A stretch of DNA of 45,893 bases from Clostridia bacterium (GCA_017451735.1 JAFTNU010000047.1:1-45893), one strand, 5' to 3'. Positions 24,874 through 34,376 are shown, counted from the stretch's first letter. Numbers and translations: made by a program. Notes: generated by a model not told the origin, from the sequence alone.

Positions 24874-25701
24874 TTACATCGTAGCCTTGATCTCGGCAAC
24901 AGCGGCGGCATACTGCTCGTCATTGGGAGCGGTGCCGTGCCAGCTTGCCTGGTTCTCCATAAAGGAAACACCCTTACCCTTCACCGACTTAACGATGATG
25001 GCGCTGGGCTTGCCCTTGCAGGCCTTGGCATTATTGAACGCGGCCTCCAGAGAATCGAAATCGTGTGCGTCGGCCATCACCACGTTAAAGCCGAATGCCT
25101 CCAGCTTCTTGTCGTGGGGAGTGGGGTTCATCACGTCGGTGATCTTACCGTCGATCTGCAGACCGTTCCAATCGATGATCACGCACAGGTTATCCAGCTT
25201 GTAATGAGCGGCGAACATGCACGCCTCCCAGACCTGACCCTCCTCACTCTCGCCGTCGCCGACGATGGTGTAGGTGCGGTAATCCTTCCCGTCGATCTTA
25301 GCGGCAAGTGCCATGCCGCAAGCAGCGGAAATGCCAAGGCCCAGAGAGCCGGTGGTCATATCCACACCGGGGGTGTGCTTCATATCGGGGTGACCCTGCA
25401 GGAAAGAGTCGATCTTACGCAGCTTTGCCAGCTCCGAGCGGTCAAAATAGCCTCTCTCGGCCAGGGTTGCGTACAGAGCGGGTGCGGTGTGACCCTTGGA
25501 AAGGACAAGGCGGTCACGGTCCTCCCACTTGGGGTCGGCGGGGTTGACCTTCATCTCTTCAAAATACAAATAGGTCATAACGTCCGCGATCGACAGGGAG
25601 CCGCCGGGATGACCGGACTTGGCTGCGTGAACCTCCTCGAGGATGTCAAGGCGGATCTGTGCGGCCTTTGCGGCAAGCGCACACTTTTTGGTCTGTTCCA
25701 T
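24874..25701 (-). CDS. Transketolase, N-terminal (thiamine diphosphate-binding) subunit
   Basis: This 275-residue protein carries the ThDP motif GDGESEEGQVWEA...CVIIDWN, with SGHPGGSLSIADV near the N-terminus and LVLSKGHTAPALYATLAERG. These mark the pyrophosphate-binding half. AAGGAGG lies 8 bases before the ATG, and a consensus promoter lies about 53 bases further up. It is the first gene of the two-gene operon. Confidence 0.95.
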   Translation of the reverse strand: MEQTKKCALAAKAAQIRLDILEEVHAAKSGHPGGSLSIADVMTYLYFEEMKVNPADPKWEDRDRLVLSKGHTAPALYATLAERGYFDRSELAKLRKIDSFLQGHPDMKHTPGVDMTTGSLGLGISAACGMALAAKIDGKDYRTYTIVGDGESEEGQVWEACMFAAHYKLDNLCVIIDWNGLQIDGKITDVMNPTPHDKKLEAFGFNVVMADAHDFDSLEAAFNNAKACKGKPSAIIVKSVKGKGVSFMENQASWHGTAPNDEQYAAAVAEIKATM

Positions 25702-25753
25702 TTTCTGCCTCCTTAAAACGGCGGGCCACGCCCGCCATATTCTTTACTATTCT

Positions 25754-25782
25754 ATTATATAAGAAACTGCCCCTTCTGTCAA
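25754..25782 (-). promoter_or_regulatory. Promoter of the transketolase operon
   Basis: On the minus strand TTGACA (25777-25782) and TATAAT (25754-25759) are both perfect and 17 bases apart. Confidence 0.93.
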
Positions 25783-25922
25783 GGGGGTTCGGGGCAAATT
25801 CTGCCCCGCACCCGCAGGGTCACCGGGTCGAATCATGGAGCTCCTTGTATTTCCGCCTTTGGAAACGCCCTTTTACCGAAAAAGGAAAAATCCGAAGACT
25901 CGACGTCCCCGCGGCGGTTGGC

Positions 25923-26017
25923 TTTTCCACACCCCCTGTCGGACAAGGCATCCCCCGAGTTTACTGAGTTTTACACAGTTTCCACAGAGTTTTCCACAGC
26001 CTATGGATTTTTCCACA
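25923..26017. other. Cluster of five DnaA-box-like 9-mers (candidate origin element)
   Basis: TTTTCCACA occurs at 25923-25931, 25990-25998 and 26009-26017. The variants TTTTACACA (25969-25977) and GTTTCCACA (25978-25986) lie between. All five face the same way, and four fall within 49 bases. The DnaA box consensus is TTATCCACA, and these are one- or two-base variants. The 663-base gap between the transketolase and XRE genes holds no credible gene. AT-rich DNA at 25741-25765 next door coincides with the transketolase promoter. dnaA itself is not in the window. Confidence 0.55.
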
Positions 26018-26364
26018 GCCCCACCGAAAACGGAAATCCGTCCAAAAAATCCCCCCTGCTCCTTTCCGCTTTCGGAAAGAGCGGAGACAAACTCCGCCCA
26101 CCTTCCAAAGTGCACGGCGGGCGGATGTTGCGCTTTCCCTTCTTGCAAATCGTCTGGCAGAAAATGGGACATATTATCTGTTCAGGGCTCCGTCCATGGT
26201 GTTTGCCGGTTCGGCGGCCTGCTGCTTGATACGGTCCTCCTCATATTGCTCGGTCTTTTTAACCCGAAACAGGTTGAGCGTCAAGGGAAAATGTAAAAAA
26301 AGTTATAATGAAATCAAGGAATGTGCAATTGAGACCATACGATGCCCAAAAAGATGGAGGACGC

Positions 26365-26577
26365 ATGTATAAAAGAATTCGGGATTTACGCGTAGATGCG
26401 GATATGAGCCAGACCCAACTCGCCAAGCTCCTCAATATGTCTCAGACCGGCTATTCCAAGTATGAGACCGGAGAAAACGACATCCCCACAGGGATCCTCA
26501 TTAAGCTGGCTGATTTGTACGATACCGGCATCGACTATCTTCTGGGACAGACCGATAACCCCAAGCAAGCCAAGTAA
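26365..26577 (+). CDS. Small XRE-family helix-turn-helix regulator
   Basis: The 70 residues are almost entirely one Cro/C1-type HTH domain: MSQTQLAKLLNMSQTGYSKYETGE is the helix-turn-helix, followed by ILIKLADLYDTGIDYLLGQTD. It should be a DNA-binding repressor; its target is unknown. GGAGG lies 5 bases before the ATG at 26365. The longer frame from 26308 overlaps a TATAAT box at 26304-26309, so the shorter start is preferred. It stands alone, divergent from transketolase. Confidence 0.88.
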   Translation: MYKRIRDLRVDADMSQTQLAKLLNMSQTGYSKYETGENDIPTGILIKLADLYDTGIDYLLGQTDNPKQAK

Positions 26578-26589
26578 GCTACATATCGG

Positions 26590-26845
26590 GTGCACCTGTG
26601 TTGGCACAAACCCGCACCTTGCCTTCCCCTTGGGGGAAGGGGGACCGCTTGCGGTGGATGAGGCCGGACTTCGCACCATGTTTGCACGAACCCGCGTCCT
26701 TGCCTTCCCCAGCGGGGAAGGGGGACCGCCGTAGGTGGTGGATGAGGAGAGCCGGTTGGTACAGTACAAAAGGTGTTCTCCTCATCCGATTTGGCAGATC
26801 GGCGAAGCCGGATGCGACATGGGCGTATCCTTGCGGATACGCTAA
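26590..26845. repeat. Three REP-like units with a 28-base spacer block
   Basis: Two direct units (CCTTCCCC..GGGGAAGG near 26623-26640 and 26703-26720) are followed by GGATGAGGAG (26740-26749), a 28-base spacer (26750-26777), and CTCCTCATCC (26778-26787). The spacer has the same length and direction as the 22.6-kb copy but has diverged. A GCGTATCC-TTGC-GGATACGC hairpin closes the block. Confidence 0.8.
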
Positions 26846-26863
26846 TCCCCCCAAAAAGCGCAA

Positions 26864-26905
26864 GCAGGGCATACCCGCCATGGCGGGTATGCCCTGCTTT
26901 TTTCA
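26864..26905. terminator. Palindromic terminator, 34-base perfect palindrome
   Basis: GCAGGGCATACCCGCCA is followed by its exact complement and TTTTTTC on the + strand; CTTTTTGG follows on the minus strand. It can terminate both the XRE gene read-through and the ClC operon. Confidence 0.88.
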
Positions 26906-26940
26906 CAAAAATACCGTATTTTTTGATACCGTTCGCGTTT

Positions 26941-28551
26941 TTATCTGTCACCCTCGTCGGGATCCTCCTCGATATCGGCCTTGGCATACACCGGCTGCTC
27001 CCCCAGGATGTTGCACAGCTCCCTGGCGGTAGCCTCCGGGTCAAAGGTGGTAAAATTCAGGCGCAGAATGTCGCCTGGGTGGATGGCACCACCCTCATAG
27101 GAGTCCTTCTCGTCCTCCTCGCCTTCACGCACCGAAAGTACATGACAAAAGCTGGGCCACAGGATATCGCGGGGCTCCTTTCCGATGGCAAAGGAGCCGG
27201 GCATAACCGTCAACTCCACATCCACCATCTTTCGGGTCTTGCCCTTGTGCTGCTTGTGCACTTCCCTTTCCATGGCGATCTCATTGACCGAGGTCACCCC
27301 GATGATCTCCACAGTCACATAGGCCACCAGAATGCTGACCAGAATCGAAAGGATATTTTCAAAGCCCGAGAAGGCCTCGATAGAAAAGACCGCCGCCGTC
27401 AGCGGGATCCGTGCCGCAGAGGCAAGAATGCCTGCCATGCCGATCACCACCATCACGGGTAAATATACGGGATCCATCCAGCCGATGGCCACCATCAGCT
27501 CCCCGACCATAGAGCCGATCAAGGCGCCAAAAACAAGCAAAGGGGTAAAGAGACCGCCGGTAGCCCCCGCATCGTAAGATAAGAGCACCAGAACCGAACG
27601 AACAGCCAACAGAATCAGTGCCATATACCAGACCGTGCGTTGCTCGATCAGTGTTTCGATCAGATGGTGTCCTGTACCGACGCCCTCGTAAAAGAAGCAC
27701 CCGACCAGCACCACCGCCGCAAAGACGGGAGCCAGTCTGAAGAAGGGATGCAGCTTTCTCAAGCGCTTGGCCTTACGAAGCAGTAATGTGCCCTTGACCA
27801 AAAGCCACGCGAAGATGCCGCAGATGATACCGACAATGCCAACGATCCAAAGATAATTCAAGGGCAGCACCGCATGAATGCCGAAGTGGAACAGCTCGCT
27901 CTCCATGCCCGTAAGGTGGCAGAGCCAGCGCAGCATGCACATGCCGCTCATCACGCTGGTCAGCGAGGACATGATCAGCAGCGGTGAAATACGGCGATGC
28001 GCCTCCTCCATGCCAAAGAGCACCGCCGACACGGGTGCACAGGTGGCCACGGCAAAGCCCGCGGTAGCACCGCCCGTCATCAGATAGCGCTCCCAGCCCC
28101 GATGCTTTTTGGCCAACAGCTGTGTGGTACCGCTTCCCACCGCGGTACCGAGCTGTACGGCAGGGCCCTCGTCATTTCCCAGAGGAATGCCGCAGATGTA
28201 GGAAAACAGTGCCGATGTAAAGACGAAAATGAGATTGCGAAGCCAATCAAAGGTGATCAACCCTCGCATCAGGGCGACCGCGGTGGGAATACCGCCGCCC
28301 TTGGAATGGGGAGAGTAAACAATACAAAGAGAGACCAGCAGGGCGATCAGCACCGCCCCCAGCACCACAAGCGGAATGGCCCAAGGGTTTTCACCGGCAA
28401 AGGAAAAGATCTCGTGAGAAAGCTCGATGACCTTTTCCGAAACGATGCGAAAGGCAAAGACCACCGCCCCCGTGATCACACCCACAATGGCGGAAAAAAC
28501 CACGGCGGGCATCATAATATTGACAAGATGATTGCGTATTCCTGATTTCAT
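26941..28551 (-). CDS. ClC-family chloride channel or Cl-/H+ antiporter with C-terminal RCK_C-like domain
   Basis: This 536-residue protein has about ten to twelve membrane helices up to residue 425. ClC signatures are SKGGGIPTAV (the GSGIP loop, first position changed), PLGNDEGPAVQLG (the GxEGP motif with the gating Glu kept), and GGLFTPLLVFGALIG (the GxFxP motif). The last 100 residues (VDVELTVMPGSFAIGK..., HPGDILRLNFTT) look like a TrkA-C/RCK_C regulatory domain in the cytoplasm. It lies downstream of the UPF0210 gene, separated by 43 bases, so it is probably co-transcribed. GGAGG stands 4 bases from the ATG. Channel versus antiporter cannot be decided here. Confidence 0.92.
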   Translation of the reverse strand: MKSGIRNHLVNIMMPAVVFSAIVGVITGAVVFAFRIVSEKVIELSHEIFSFAGENPWAIPLVVLGAVLIALLVSLCIVYSPHSKGGGIPTAVALMRGLITFDWLRNLIFVFTSALFSYICGIPLGNDEGPAVQLGTAVGSGTTQLLAKKHRGWERYLMTGGATAGFAVATCAPVSAVLFGMEEAHRRISPLLIMSSLTSVMSGMCMLRWLCHLTGMESELFHFGIHAVLPLNYLWIVGIVGIICGIFAWLLVKGTLLLRKAKRLRKLHPFFRLAPVFAAVVLVGCFFYEGVGTGHHLIETLIEQRTVWYMALILLAVRSVLVLLSYDAGATGGLFTPLLVFGALIGSMVGELMVAIGWMDPVYLPVMVVIGMAGILASAARIPLTAAVFSIEAFSGFENILSILVSILVAYVTVEIIGVTSVNEIAMEREVHKQHKGKTRKMVDVELTVMPGSFAIGKEPRDILWPSFCHVLSVREGEEDEKDSYEGGAIHPGDILRLNFTTFDPEATARELCNILGEQPVYAKADIEEDPDEGDR

Positions 28552-28594
28552 AATTCCTCCGATGTCGCCAAAAAGCGCATACGGTTATAGCTTT

Positions 28595-29953
28595 TCAGTT
28601 TTTCAAGCTGTGGATGGGCGCGGGGATACGACCGCCGCGGGCCACAAACCGGGCAGGAGAATAAGGCTTGACGGGCATGATGGGCGCGTAACCCAGAAGT
28701 CCGCCGAAATTGACCGAGTCGCCCTCCTTTTTCCCGTAAGCGGGGATCACGCGAACGGCGGTGGTCTTGGTGTTTGCCACGCCGATGGAGATCTCGTCGG
28801 CAATGATGCCGCAGATCACATCCTCCGAAACGTCCCCGGGAATGGCGATCATATCAAGTCCCACCGAGCAAACGGCAGTCATGGCCTCCAGCTTTTCCAG
28901 CGTCAGCGCGCCGCGCTCCACTGCGGCGATCATGCCCGCATCCTCGGAAACGGGGATAAATGCGCCGGAAAGTCCGCCCACGTGGGAGGATGCCATCACG
29001 CCGCCCTTTTTGACGGCGTCGTTGAGCATGGCCAAAGCTGCGGTGGTACCGTAGCCGCCGCAGGATTCCAGGCCCATCCCCTCCAGGATATGAGCCACCG
29101 AGTCGCCGATGGCGGGGGTGGGAGCCAGGGAAAGGTCGATGATGCCAAAGGGCGTCTGCAGCCGTTCGGCGGCCTCGCTGGCCACCAGCTGACCCACACG
29201 GGTGATCTTGAAGGCGGTCTTCTTAATGACGTCGGCCAGCTCCGACAAATTGCAGTCCCCCGCCCGCTTGATGGCGGCGGCCACAACACCGGGCCCCGAA
29301 ACGCCCACGTTGATCACCGTATCGGGCTCGCCTACGCCGTGGAAGGCCCCCGCCATAAAGGGGTTGTCCTCGGGGACGTTGGCAAAGACCACCAGCTTGG
29401 CACAGCCGATGGAGTTGTTATCACGGGTGAGATAGGCCGCCCGCTTGATGGCAGAGCCCATCATGCGGATGGCATCCATATTGATTCCCGCCTTGGTGGT
29501 GGCCACGTTGACAGAGGAGCAGACCAGCTGCGTTTCGGCCAGGGCCTCGGGAATGACCGAAATGAGATTTTTCTCACCCTGGGTCATGCCCTTGTGAACC
29601 AAAGCCGAATAACCGCCGATAAAGTTGATGCCCAGGGTCTCGGCGGCCCTTTGCAGGGTGTGGGCCAGCTTGAGATATCCATCGGGCGTCATGGTGCCCC
29701 CCACCAGAGAAACGGGGGTAACGGATACCCGCTTATTCACGATCGGAATGCCGTACTTCTTTTCGATGTCACAGCCCACCGCCACCAGATGCTCGGCCTT
29801 GCGGGTGATCTTATCATACACCTTCTCACACAGGCGGTTCTCGTCCTCGCTGACGCAATCCAGAAGCGAGATCCCCATGGTGATGGTGCGGATATCGAGA
29901 TTTTCCTCGCGGATCATCCCGATGGTTTCCAAAATATCGGTAACGTTCAACAT
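28595..29953 (-). CDS. UPF0210 (PFL/DUF711) family protein
   Basis: The 452 residues match the conserved UPF0210 family along their length: [25 protein letters not shown], a middle [34 protein letters not shown], and a C-terminal [31 protein letters not shown] end. The family resembles a glycyl-radical enzyme fold in structure but lacks the radical motif; its activity is not known. It is almost always next to a small ACT-domain gene, as here (11 bases apart), which suggests an amino-acid-sensing partnership. Confidence 0.93.
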   Translation of the reverse strand: MLNVTDILETIGMIREENLDIRTITMGISLLDCVSEDENRLCEKVYDKITRKAEHLVAVGCDIEKKYGIPIVNKRVSVTPVSLVGGTMTPDGYLKLAHTLQRAAETLGINFIGGYSALVHKGMTQGEKNLISVIPEALAETQLVCSSVNVATTKAGINMDAIRMMGSAIKRAAYLTRDNNSIGCAKLVVFANVPEDNPFMAGAFHGVGEPDTVINVGVSGPGVVAAAIKRAGDCNLSELADVIKKTAFKITRVGQLVASEAAERLQTPFGIIDLSLAPTPAIGDSVAHILEGMGLESCGGYGTTAALAMLNDAVKKGGVMASSHVGGLSGAFIPVSEDAGMIAAVERGALTLEKLEAMTAVCSVGLDMIAIPGDVSEDVICGIIADEISIGVANTKTTAVRVIPAYGKKEGDSVNFGGLLGYAPIMPVKPYSPARFVARGGRIPAPIHSLKN

Positions 29954-29964
29954 TTTTTCTTACC

Positions 29965-30234
29965 TCACACGTGGTGCATGGTGTTGAAGATATCCTCATG
30001 CATGGCGCGGATATCCAGGGCGCACTTCTTGCCCTCCTCGGCCAGCTTATCGGCAAAATCGGCAAAGGGAATGCTCAGCTGATCGATCTCCACCAGCATG
30101 ATCATGGCAAAATATTCGGAAAGTACGCTCTGGGTGATATCAACGATGTTGCCATTGTATTGAGAGCACAGGGTGCTCACACGGGCAATGATGCCCACAC
30201 TGTCCTTGCCGGTAACGGTAATTACTGCTTTCAT
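29965..30234 (-). CDS. ACT-domain protein (UPF0237)
   Basis: The 89 residues form a single ACT domain: KAVITVTGKDSVGIIARVS (beta-alpha with the ligand-loop Gly), NIVDITQSVLSEYFAMIMLVEI, then a helix. ACT domains bind amino acids. With the UPF0210 gene this is a conserved pair; the protein may be its regulatory subunit. AAGGAG lies 9 bases from the ATG, and a good promoter lies just upstream. Confidence 0.94.
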   Translation of the reverse strand: MKAVITVTGKDSVGIIARVSTLCSQYNGNIVDITQSVLSEYFAMIMLVEIDQLSIPFADFADKLAEEGKKCALDIRAMHEDIFNTMHHV

Positions 30235-30264
30235 TTGCGGTCTCCTTACAATTTAATATATATC

Positions 30265-30293
30265 ATTATACTGAAAAACGTCGGGAATATCAA
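30265..30293 (-). promoter_or_regulatory. Promoter of the ACT-UPF0210-ClC operon
   Basis: On the minus strand TTGATA (30288-30293) and TATAAT (30265-30270) are 17 bases apart. Confidence 0.85.
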
Positions 30294-30344
30294 GGGGAAA
30301 ATGAAAACATTTTCATATCTTCGGCCGATTGCACGGTGAAATGA

Positions 30345-30373
30345 TTGAAATCTCCCGCCTTTTGTGTTATAAT
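30345..30373 (+). promoter_or_regulatory. Promoter of the 30412 membrane protein gene
   Basis: TTGAAA (30345-30350) and TATAAT (30368-30373) are 17 bases apart. It is divergent from the ACT promoter, with the two -35 boxes about 50 bases apart. Confidence 0.85.
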
Positions 30374-30411
30374 TAACGTGAAGTAATAGGCTTTTTCGGG
30401 AGGTGGATATT

Positions 30412-30972
30412 TTGAACGAATTCAACACATACGAATTCGCGGTGGATCAGAAGATCGAAGGGAGATGGATCCTGGCCCGTGCGGGACTGATCTTTCTTTA
30501 TGTCAGCTATGCGCTGGGACTGCTGATCCTGGGCTTTGCCGTAAAAATCATTGTGCCGTTGCTGGCCCTGATCCCCATTACCCTGTGGATCATTGTGTTT
30601 GTCACCTGGCGCTATGTTGCGGTGGAATATGAATATTCCATCACATCGGGTGAGCTGACCTTTTCCAAAATTTACGGCAATCGCTCCCGCCGCCGCCAAT
30701 TGGTCATCCGCCTTCGCGACGCGGTGCGCATCGCCCCTCTGGACAACGGCGAGTATTCCAAGCAAGCCACCGACTGGAGGCCCGAGCGGGAATATTCGGC
30801 CATCTCCTCTCTGTCCGCCCCCGACATTTATTACATTCTCTTTGAATTTGAGGATAAGAGCCGCAAGGAAAAGCGCCGTGCCATCTTCTACTTCGAGGCC
30901 ACCGCAAGAGCACTGCAGATCTGCCGTTTTTACAACCCGTCCGCCACTGTTTTGATAAAAACAAGCCGATAA
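30412..30972 (+). CDS. Two-TM membrane protein with a PH-like domain (unknown), probable TTG start
   Basis: This 186-residue protein has hydrophobic helices at about residues 23-45 and 50-68. A beta-rich soluble domain follows (YEYSITSGELTFSKIYGNRSRR, VIRLRDAVRIAP) and a final helix (FEATARALQICRFYNP). The YEYxIxxGxLxxxxxxGxRxRR pattern is typical of bacterial PH-like domains (YdbS/DUF304-like). It shares its plan with 2937-3437. GGGAGG at 30398-30403 sits 8 bases from the TTG at 30412; GTG at 30403 overlaps that site and is less likely. Function is unknown. Confidence 0.78.
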   Translation: MNEFNTYEFAVDQKIEGRWILARAGLIFLYVSYALGLLILGFAVKIIVPLLALIPITLWIIVFVTWRYVAVEYEYSITSGELTFSKIYGNRSRRRQLVIRLRDAVRIAPLDNGEYSKQATDWRPEREYSAISSLSAPDIYYILFEFEDKSRKEKRRAIFYFEATARALQICRFYNPSATVLIKTSR

Positions 30973-31545
30973 GGCACGAATGGCACAAGGCGTTTCATAA
31001 TCGCCCGCGATATGCCGTGATGCGTTGGTCACGCATCCGCGCTTTACCTTGCGACTATGCACTATGTTCGCGCAAACCCGCACCAAGGCCTTCCCCCTGC
31101 GGGCCAATATCGCCGATGGCGATATAGTTCAAGTTTGCGAGCAAACTTGGGTCCCTTTTCGCTGACGCGAAAAGCCTTACGCACCGTGCCGCTGGCAGGC
31201 ACTTCGTTAGCCTTCCCCAGCGGGGAAGGTGTCGCGCTACCGCGCGACGGATGAGGAGAGCCGGCCTGTACAATACAAAAGGCACTCTGCAACCACTATG
31301 CTCGCCCCATCGCCTTCTCCTTGGGAGTTCCACCTCGGCTTCACCGAGCTGCCAAGCCGGATGAGGCCACTCATATGGGGCGCATCACGATGCGCCCGCG
31401 ATAGATTGCCTTACGACAATACGATAACCTCGCGGTGCGATATGTCGCCCTTGGCGACGTGTGCGAATCCTGCGGATCCTCCGGGGGGGTGATTCACCGA
31501 TCACCTTCCCCAATACCGCTAAAATTCATAAAAAGGACAAAAAAT
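30973..31545. repeat. Repeat mosaic between 30412 gene and the phosphatase gene
   Basis: It contains REP-like units near 31210-31260 (CCTTCCCC-AGC-GGGGAAGG, then GTCGCGCTACCGCGCGAC and GGATGAGGAG) and a reverse unit at 31305-31375. The ACAATACGATAACC..TGTCGCC-CTTGG-CGACGTGTGCG module, also seen at 9880-9960, follows at 31417-31465. A spacer homologous to the 28-base one follows GGATGAGGAG at 31250-31259, but the right arm is replaced. No gene or clear promoter is seen. Confidence 0.75.
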
Positions 31546-32331
31546 ATGAACACGTATCCCACTTTTGAAGAGCTTACCACCCTCCTTCGCTCTCTGCGCC
31601 CCTTTCTGCTGGACCCCACCTCGGCGGGTGAGGTCATCCTCAAGCACCGCAACGATTTTGTCACCGCCGCCGATGTGGGTGTGCAAAAGCGCCTGCGTCA
31701 GGCCCTGGCGGAGCGCTATCCCCACATCCGATTTATGGGCGAGGAGGACGCCGACCACACCGTCGACCCGGACGTCCCTACCTTTATCCTGGATCCCATC
31801 GACGGCACCACCAACTATATCTTCTCCTACGGGCTTTCGGCGGTCTCGCTGGCCCTGGTCCATCGGCATCGCGCCGAGCTGGGCGCCATCTATAACCCCT
31901 ATACCGACGAGCTCTTTCTGGCCGAGCGGGGCAAGGGCGCATTCCTGAACGGTTCCCCCATCCGCGTGGTGGAGGCCACCGCCCCCGGCGAGGCTCTGGC
32001 GGCCATCGGCACCTCCTCCTATTATAAAGAGCACGTGGACAGTCTGATGGCCATCACCCGCCGCCTGTACCTGGACTGCATCGACATCCGCCGCTCCGGC
32101 TCGGCGGCCACCGACCTTGCCTACACCGCAAACGGTCGCGTGGGGCTTTATGCCGAGCGCAAGCTACAGCTCTGGGACTACGCCGCAGGCGCGGTGATCT
32201 TAGAGGAGGCGGGCGGAAAAATCACCGATTGGGCAGGCAAGCCCCTCCCCATGACAGGCGAGGCTGACATTGCCGCCTCCAACGGCGCGCTCCACCCCTA
32301 CCTCCTGTCGGTTTTAAAGGAATACACCTGA
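31546..32331 (+). CDS. Inositol monophosphatase-family protein
   Basis: This 261-residue protein is a metal-dependent phosphatase of the IMPase/FIG superfamily. It has KHRNDFVTAADVGVQ, the metal-binding GEEDAD, the signature DPIDGTTNYIF, and the C-terminal LWDYAAGAVILEEAGGKI. Substrates in the family include inositol 1-phosphate, 3'-phosphoadenosine phosphate and fructose bisphosphate; which applies here cannot be read. The ATG at 31546 follows an AAAAGGA site; the longer frame from 31435 runs through repeat DNA. It precedes mnmG by 50 bases and may be co-transcribed with it. Confidence 0.92.
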   Translation: MNTYPTFEELTTLLRSLRPFLLDPTSAGEVILKHRNDFVTAADVGVQKRLRQALAERYPHIRFMGEEDADHTVDPDVPTFILDPIDGTTNYIFSYGLSAVSLALVHRHRAELGAIYNPYTDELFLAERGKGAFLNGSPIRVVEATAPGEALAAIGTSSYYKEHVDSLMAITRRLYLDCIDIRRSGSAATDLAYTANGRVGLYAERKLQLWDYAAGAVILEEAGGKITDWAGKPLPMTGEADIAASNGALHPYLLSVLKEYT

Positions 32332-32381
32332 AAATCTCATACCGTTTCGCTATTTTCTCTCATTTTCAAAGGAGACTCACC

Positions 32382-34244
32382 ATGTCAAACTCCACTACCG
32401 TTGCCGTGATCGGTGCAGGACATGCAGGCATCGAGGCAGCCCTTGCCTCCGCCCGTATGGGCGTAGATACCATCCTGTTCACCATGTCCTTGGAATCGAT
32501 CGGCAACATGCCCTGTAACCCCTCCATCGGTGGCACGGCCAAGGGTCATCTGGTCTACGAGATCGATGCCCTGGGCGGCGAGATGGGGCGGGCGGCCGAC
32601 GCCGTTACTCTGCAATCCCGCACCCTGAATCTGGGCAAGGGCGCCGCCGTTCACTCCAAGCGTGTCCAGGCCGATCGCAAGCGCTACCATATTTATATGA
32701 AGTCCCTGCTGGAGCACACCCCAAGCCTGCGCCTTCTCCAGGCCGAGATCACCCACATCCTCGTCGAGCACGGTACCGTTGTGGGCGTCCGCACCGCTCT
32801 GGGCGAGGAATTCACCTGCCGATCGGTCATCGTGGCGGCGGGCACCTATCTGGAAAGCCGTATTTTTGTGGGATCCGCGTCGGTTTCAAGCGGCCCCGAC
32901 GGATTTCTTCCCTCCACCGGCCTTTCGGCCTCCCTGTCGTCGCTGGGCATCCGACTCATGCGCTTCAAGACCGGCACCCCCGCCCGCATCAACCGCCGTT
33001 CGGTCGATTTTTCTGCCCTGGAGGCTCAGCCCGGTGAAGAAAATCCACTGCCGTATTCTCATTTCACCCCCGAAAGCTACATGGACGGCGTGGAGCAGAT
33101 CCCCTGTCACATTCTCTACACCAATGCCGAAACCCATCGCATCATTCGTGAAAATCTGAGCCGTTCGGCCATGTACGGCGGTCATATTCACGGCACCGGC
33201 CCCCGCTACTGCCCCTCGATCGAGGATAAGGTGGTACGCTTTGCCGACAAAGAGCGGCATCAGCTCTTTCTGGAGCCCTTGGGCGAGAGCACCGAGGAGC
33301 TGTATCTGCAGGGCTTTTCCACCTCCATGCCCACCGATGTCCAGCAGGAAATGCTGCGATCGCTCCCGGGTATGGCAAATGCGGAGATCATGCGCTATGC
33401 CTACGCCATCGAGTACGATTGCTGTGACCCCACCCAGCTGACGGCCACGCTGGAATTCCGCGATGTGAAGGGGCTTTACGGCGCAGGGCAGTTCAACGGA
33501 ACCTCGGGATATGAGGAGGCGGCAGCCCAAGGACTGCTGGCCGGGATCAACGCGGCACTGGCCGCCAAGGGTGAAGCGCCTCTGACCCTCCCGCGCTCGG
33601 GCTCCTACATCGGAACCCTGGTGGACGATCTGATCACCAAGGGAACCAACGAGCCCTACCGCATGATGACCTCCCGCTCCGAATACCGCCTGCTGCTCCG
33701 TCAGGACAACGCAGACGAGCGCCTCACCCCCTTGGGACATCGTGTGGGCCTGATCGATGACAAGCGCTTTGCCACTTTCCAAGGAAAGCAAGTACACATC
33801 GAAGCCGAAAAGAAGCGGCTTGCCGCCACACATGTCTCCCCGGAGCGCGCCAATCCCTTTCTTCTGTCGCATGCATCCACGCCCCTTTCCACCGGCGCCT
33901 CCTTGGCCGACCTGCTCCGCCGCCCCGGGCTGACCTATGAAGCTCTTGCGGAACTGGACCCGGATCGCCCCGTTCTCACCCGTTCCGAGATACAATCTGT
34001 CGAGGTTCAAATCAAATACCAAGGGTATATTACCCGTCAGACGGGTGAAGTTTTACGCCATATCAAATTAGAGTCAAGGGAGTTACCGAGCACCCTTGAC
34101 TACAAAAAGATCACAGGACTGCGCATTGAGGCCGCGCAAAAGCTCTCCGAGCGAAGGCCAACCACCGTTGGACAGGCTTCCCGCATCAGCGGGGTCTCCC
34201 CTGCGGATATCTCCGTTTTGCTCATCTATCTGGGGCTCCACTGA
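32382..34244 (+). CDS. mnmG: tRNA uridine 5-carboxymethylaminomethyl modification enzyme MnmG (GidA)
   Basis: MnmG with MnmE makes cmnm5U34 in tRNA. The 620-residue length is normal. Landmarks are the FAD motif VIGAGHAGIEAALASARMG, CNPSIGGTAKGHLVYEIDALGGEMG, MRFKTGTPARI, GQFNGTSGYEEAAAQGLLAGINAAL, MTSRSEYRLLLRQDNAD, and a C-terminal KYQGYITRQ that contacts MnmE and tRNA. AAAGGAG lies 8-9 bases before the ATG. In most Firmicutes mnmE (trmE) is just upstream; here a phosphatase gene takes that place, so mnmE must be elsewhere. A large non-coding gap separates it from rsmG. Confidence 0.97.
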   Translation: MSNSTTVAVIGAGHAGIEAALASARMGVDTILFTMSLESIGNMPCNPSIGGTAKGHLVYEIDALGGEMGRAADAVTLQSRTLNLGKGAAVHSKRVQADRKRYHIYMKSLLEHTPSLRLLQAEITHILVEHGTVVGVRTALGEEFTCRSVIVAAGTYLESRIFVGSASVSSGPDGFLPSTGLSASLSSLGIRLMRFKTGTPARINRRSVDFSALEAQPGEENPLPYSHFTPESYMDGVEQIPCHILYTNAETHRIIRENLSRSAMYGGHIHGTGPRYCPSIEDKVVRFADKERHQLFLEPLGESTEELYLQGFSTSMPTDVQQEMLRSLPGMANAEIMRYAYAIEYDCCDPTQLTATLEFRDVKGLYGAGQFNGTSGYEEAAAQGLLAGINAALAAKGEAPLTLPRSGSYIGTLVDDLITKGTNEPYRMMTSRSEYRLLLRQDNADERLTPLGHRVGLIDDKRFATFQGKQVHIEAEKKRLAATHVSPERANPFLLSHASTPLSTGASLADLLRRPGLTYEALAELDPDRPVLTRSEIQSVEVQIKYQGYITRQTGEVLRHIKLESRELPSTLDYKKITGLRIEAAQKLSERRPTTVGQASRISGVSPADISVLLIYLGLH

Positions 34245-34328
34245 GCCAAAAGTCATACCGTTCCGTGCTTTTTGTGAGAAAATCGACCGTTTTACGGTCA
34301 AATCTTGCATCGATTACTTCCGATCTGC

Positions 34329-34376
34329 GATCACATCCGGAGGAAAGGGGCTCTTCCTTGACCTTCGGATGTGATC
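34329..34376 (+). terminator. Hairpin terminator after mnmG
   Basis: GATCACATCCGGAGG pairs with CCTTCGGATGTGATC (14 of 15), with an inner AAGG/CCTT extension and TTTC after the stem. The T run is short, so termination may be partial. A smaller stem GACCGT-TTT-ACGGTC lies at 34279-34293. Confidence 0.6.

Noticed and set aside
25790..25860. A tRNA suggested by GGGTCGAATC
   Set aside because: No acceptor stem or anticodon arm can be folded around it; the hairpin GGGGCAAATTCTGCCCC explains the pairing.
25835..26296. 153-codon + frame across the DnaA-box-like cluster
   Set aside because: Pro/Ser/Cys-rich, no domain, and no ribosome binding site. The box pattern explains the DNA better.
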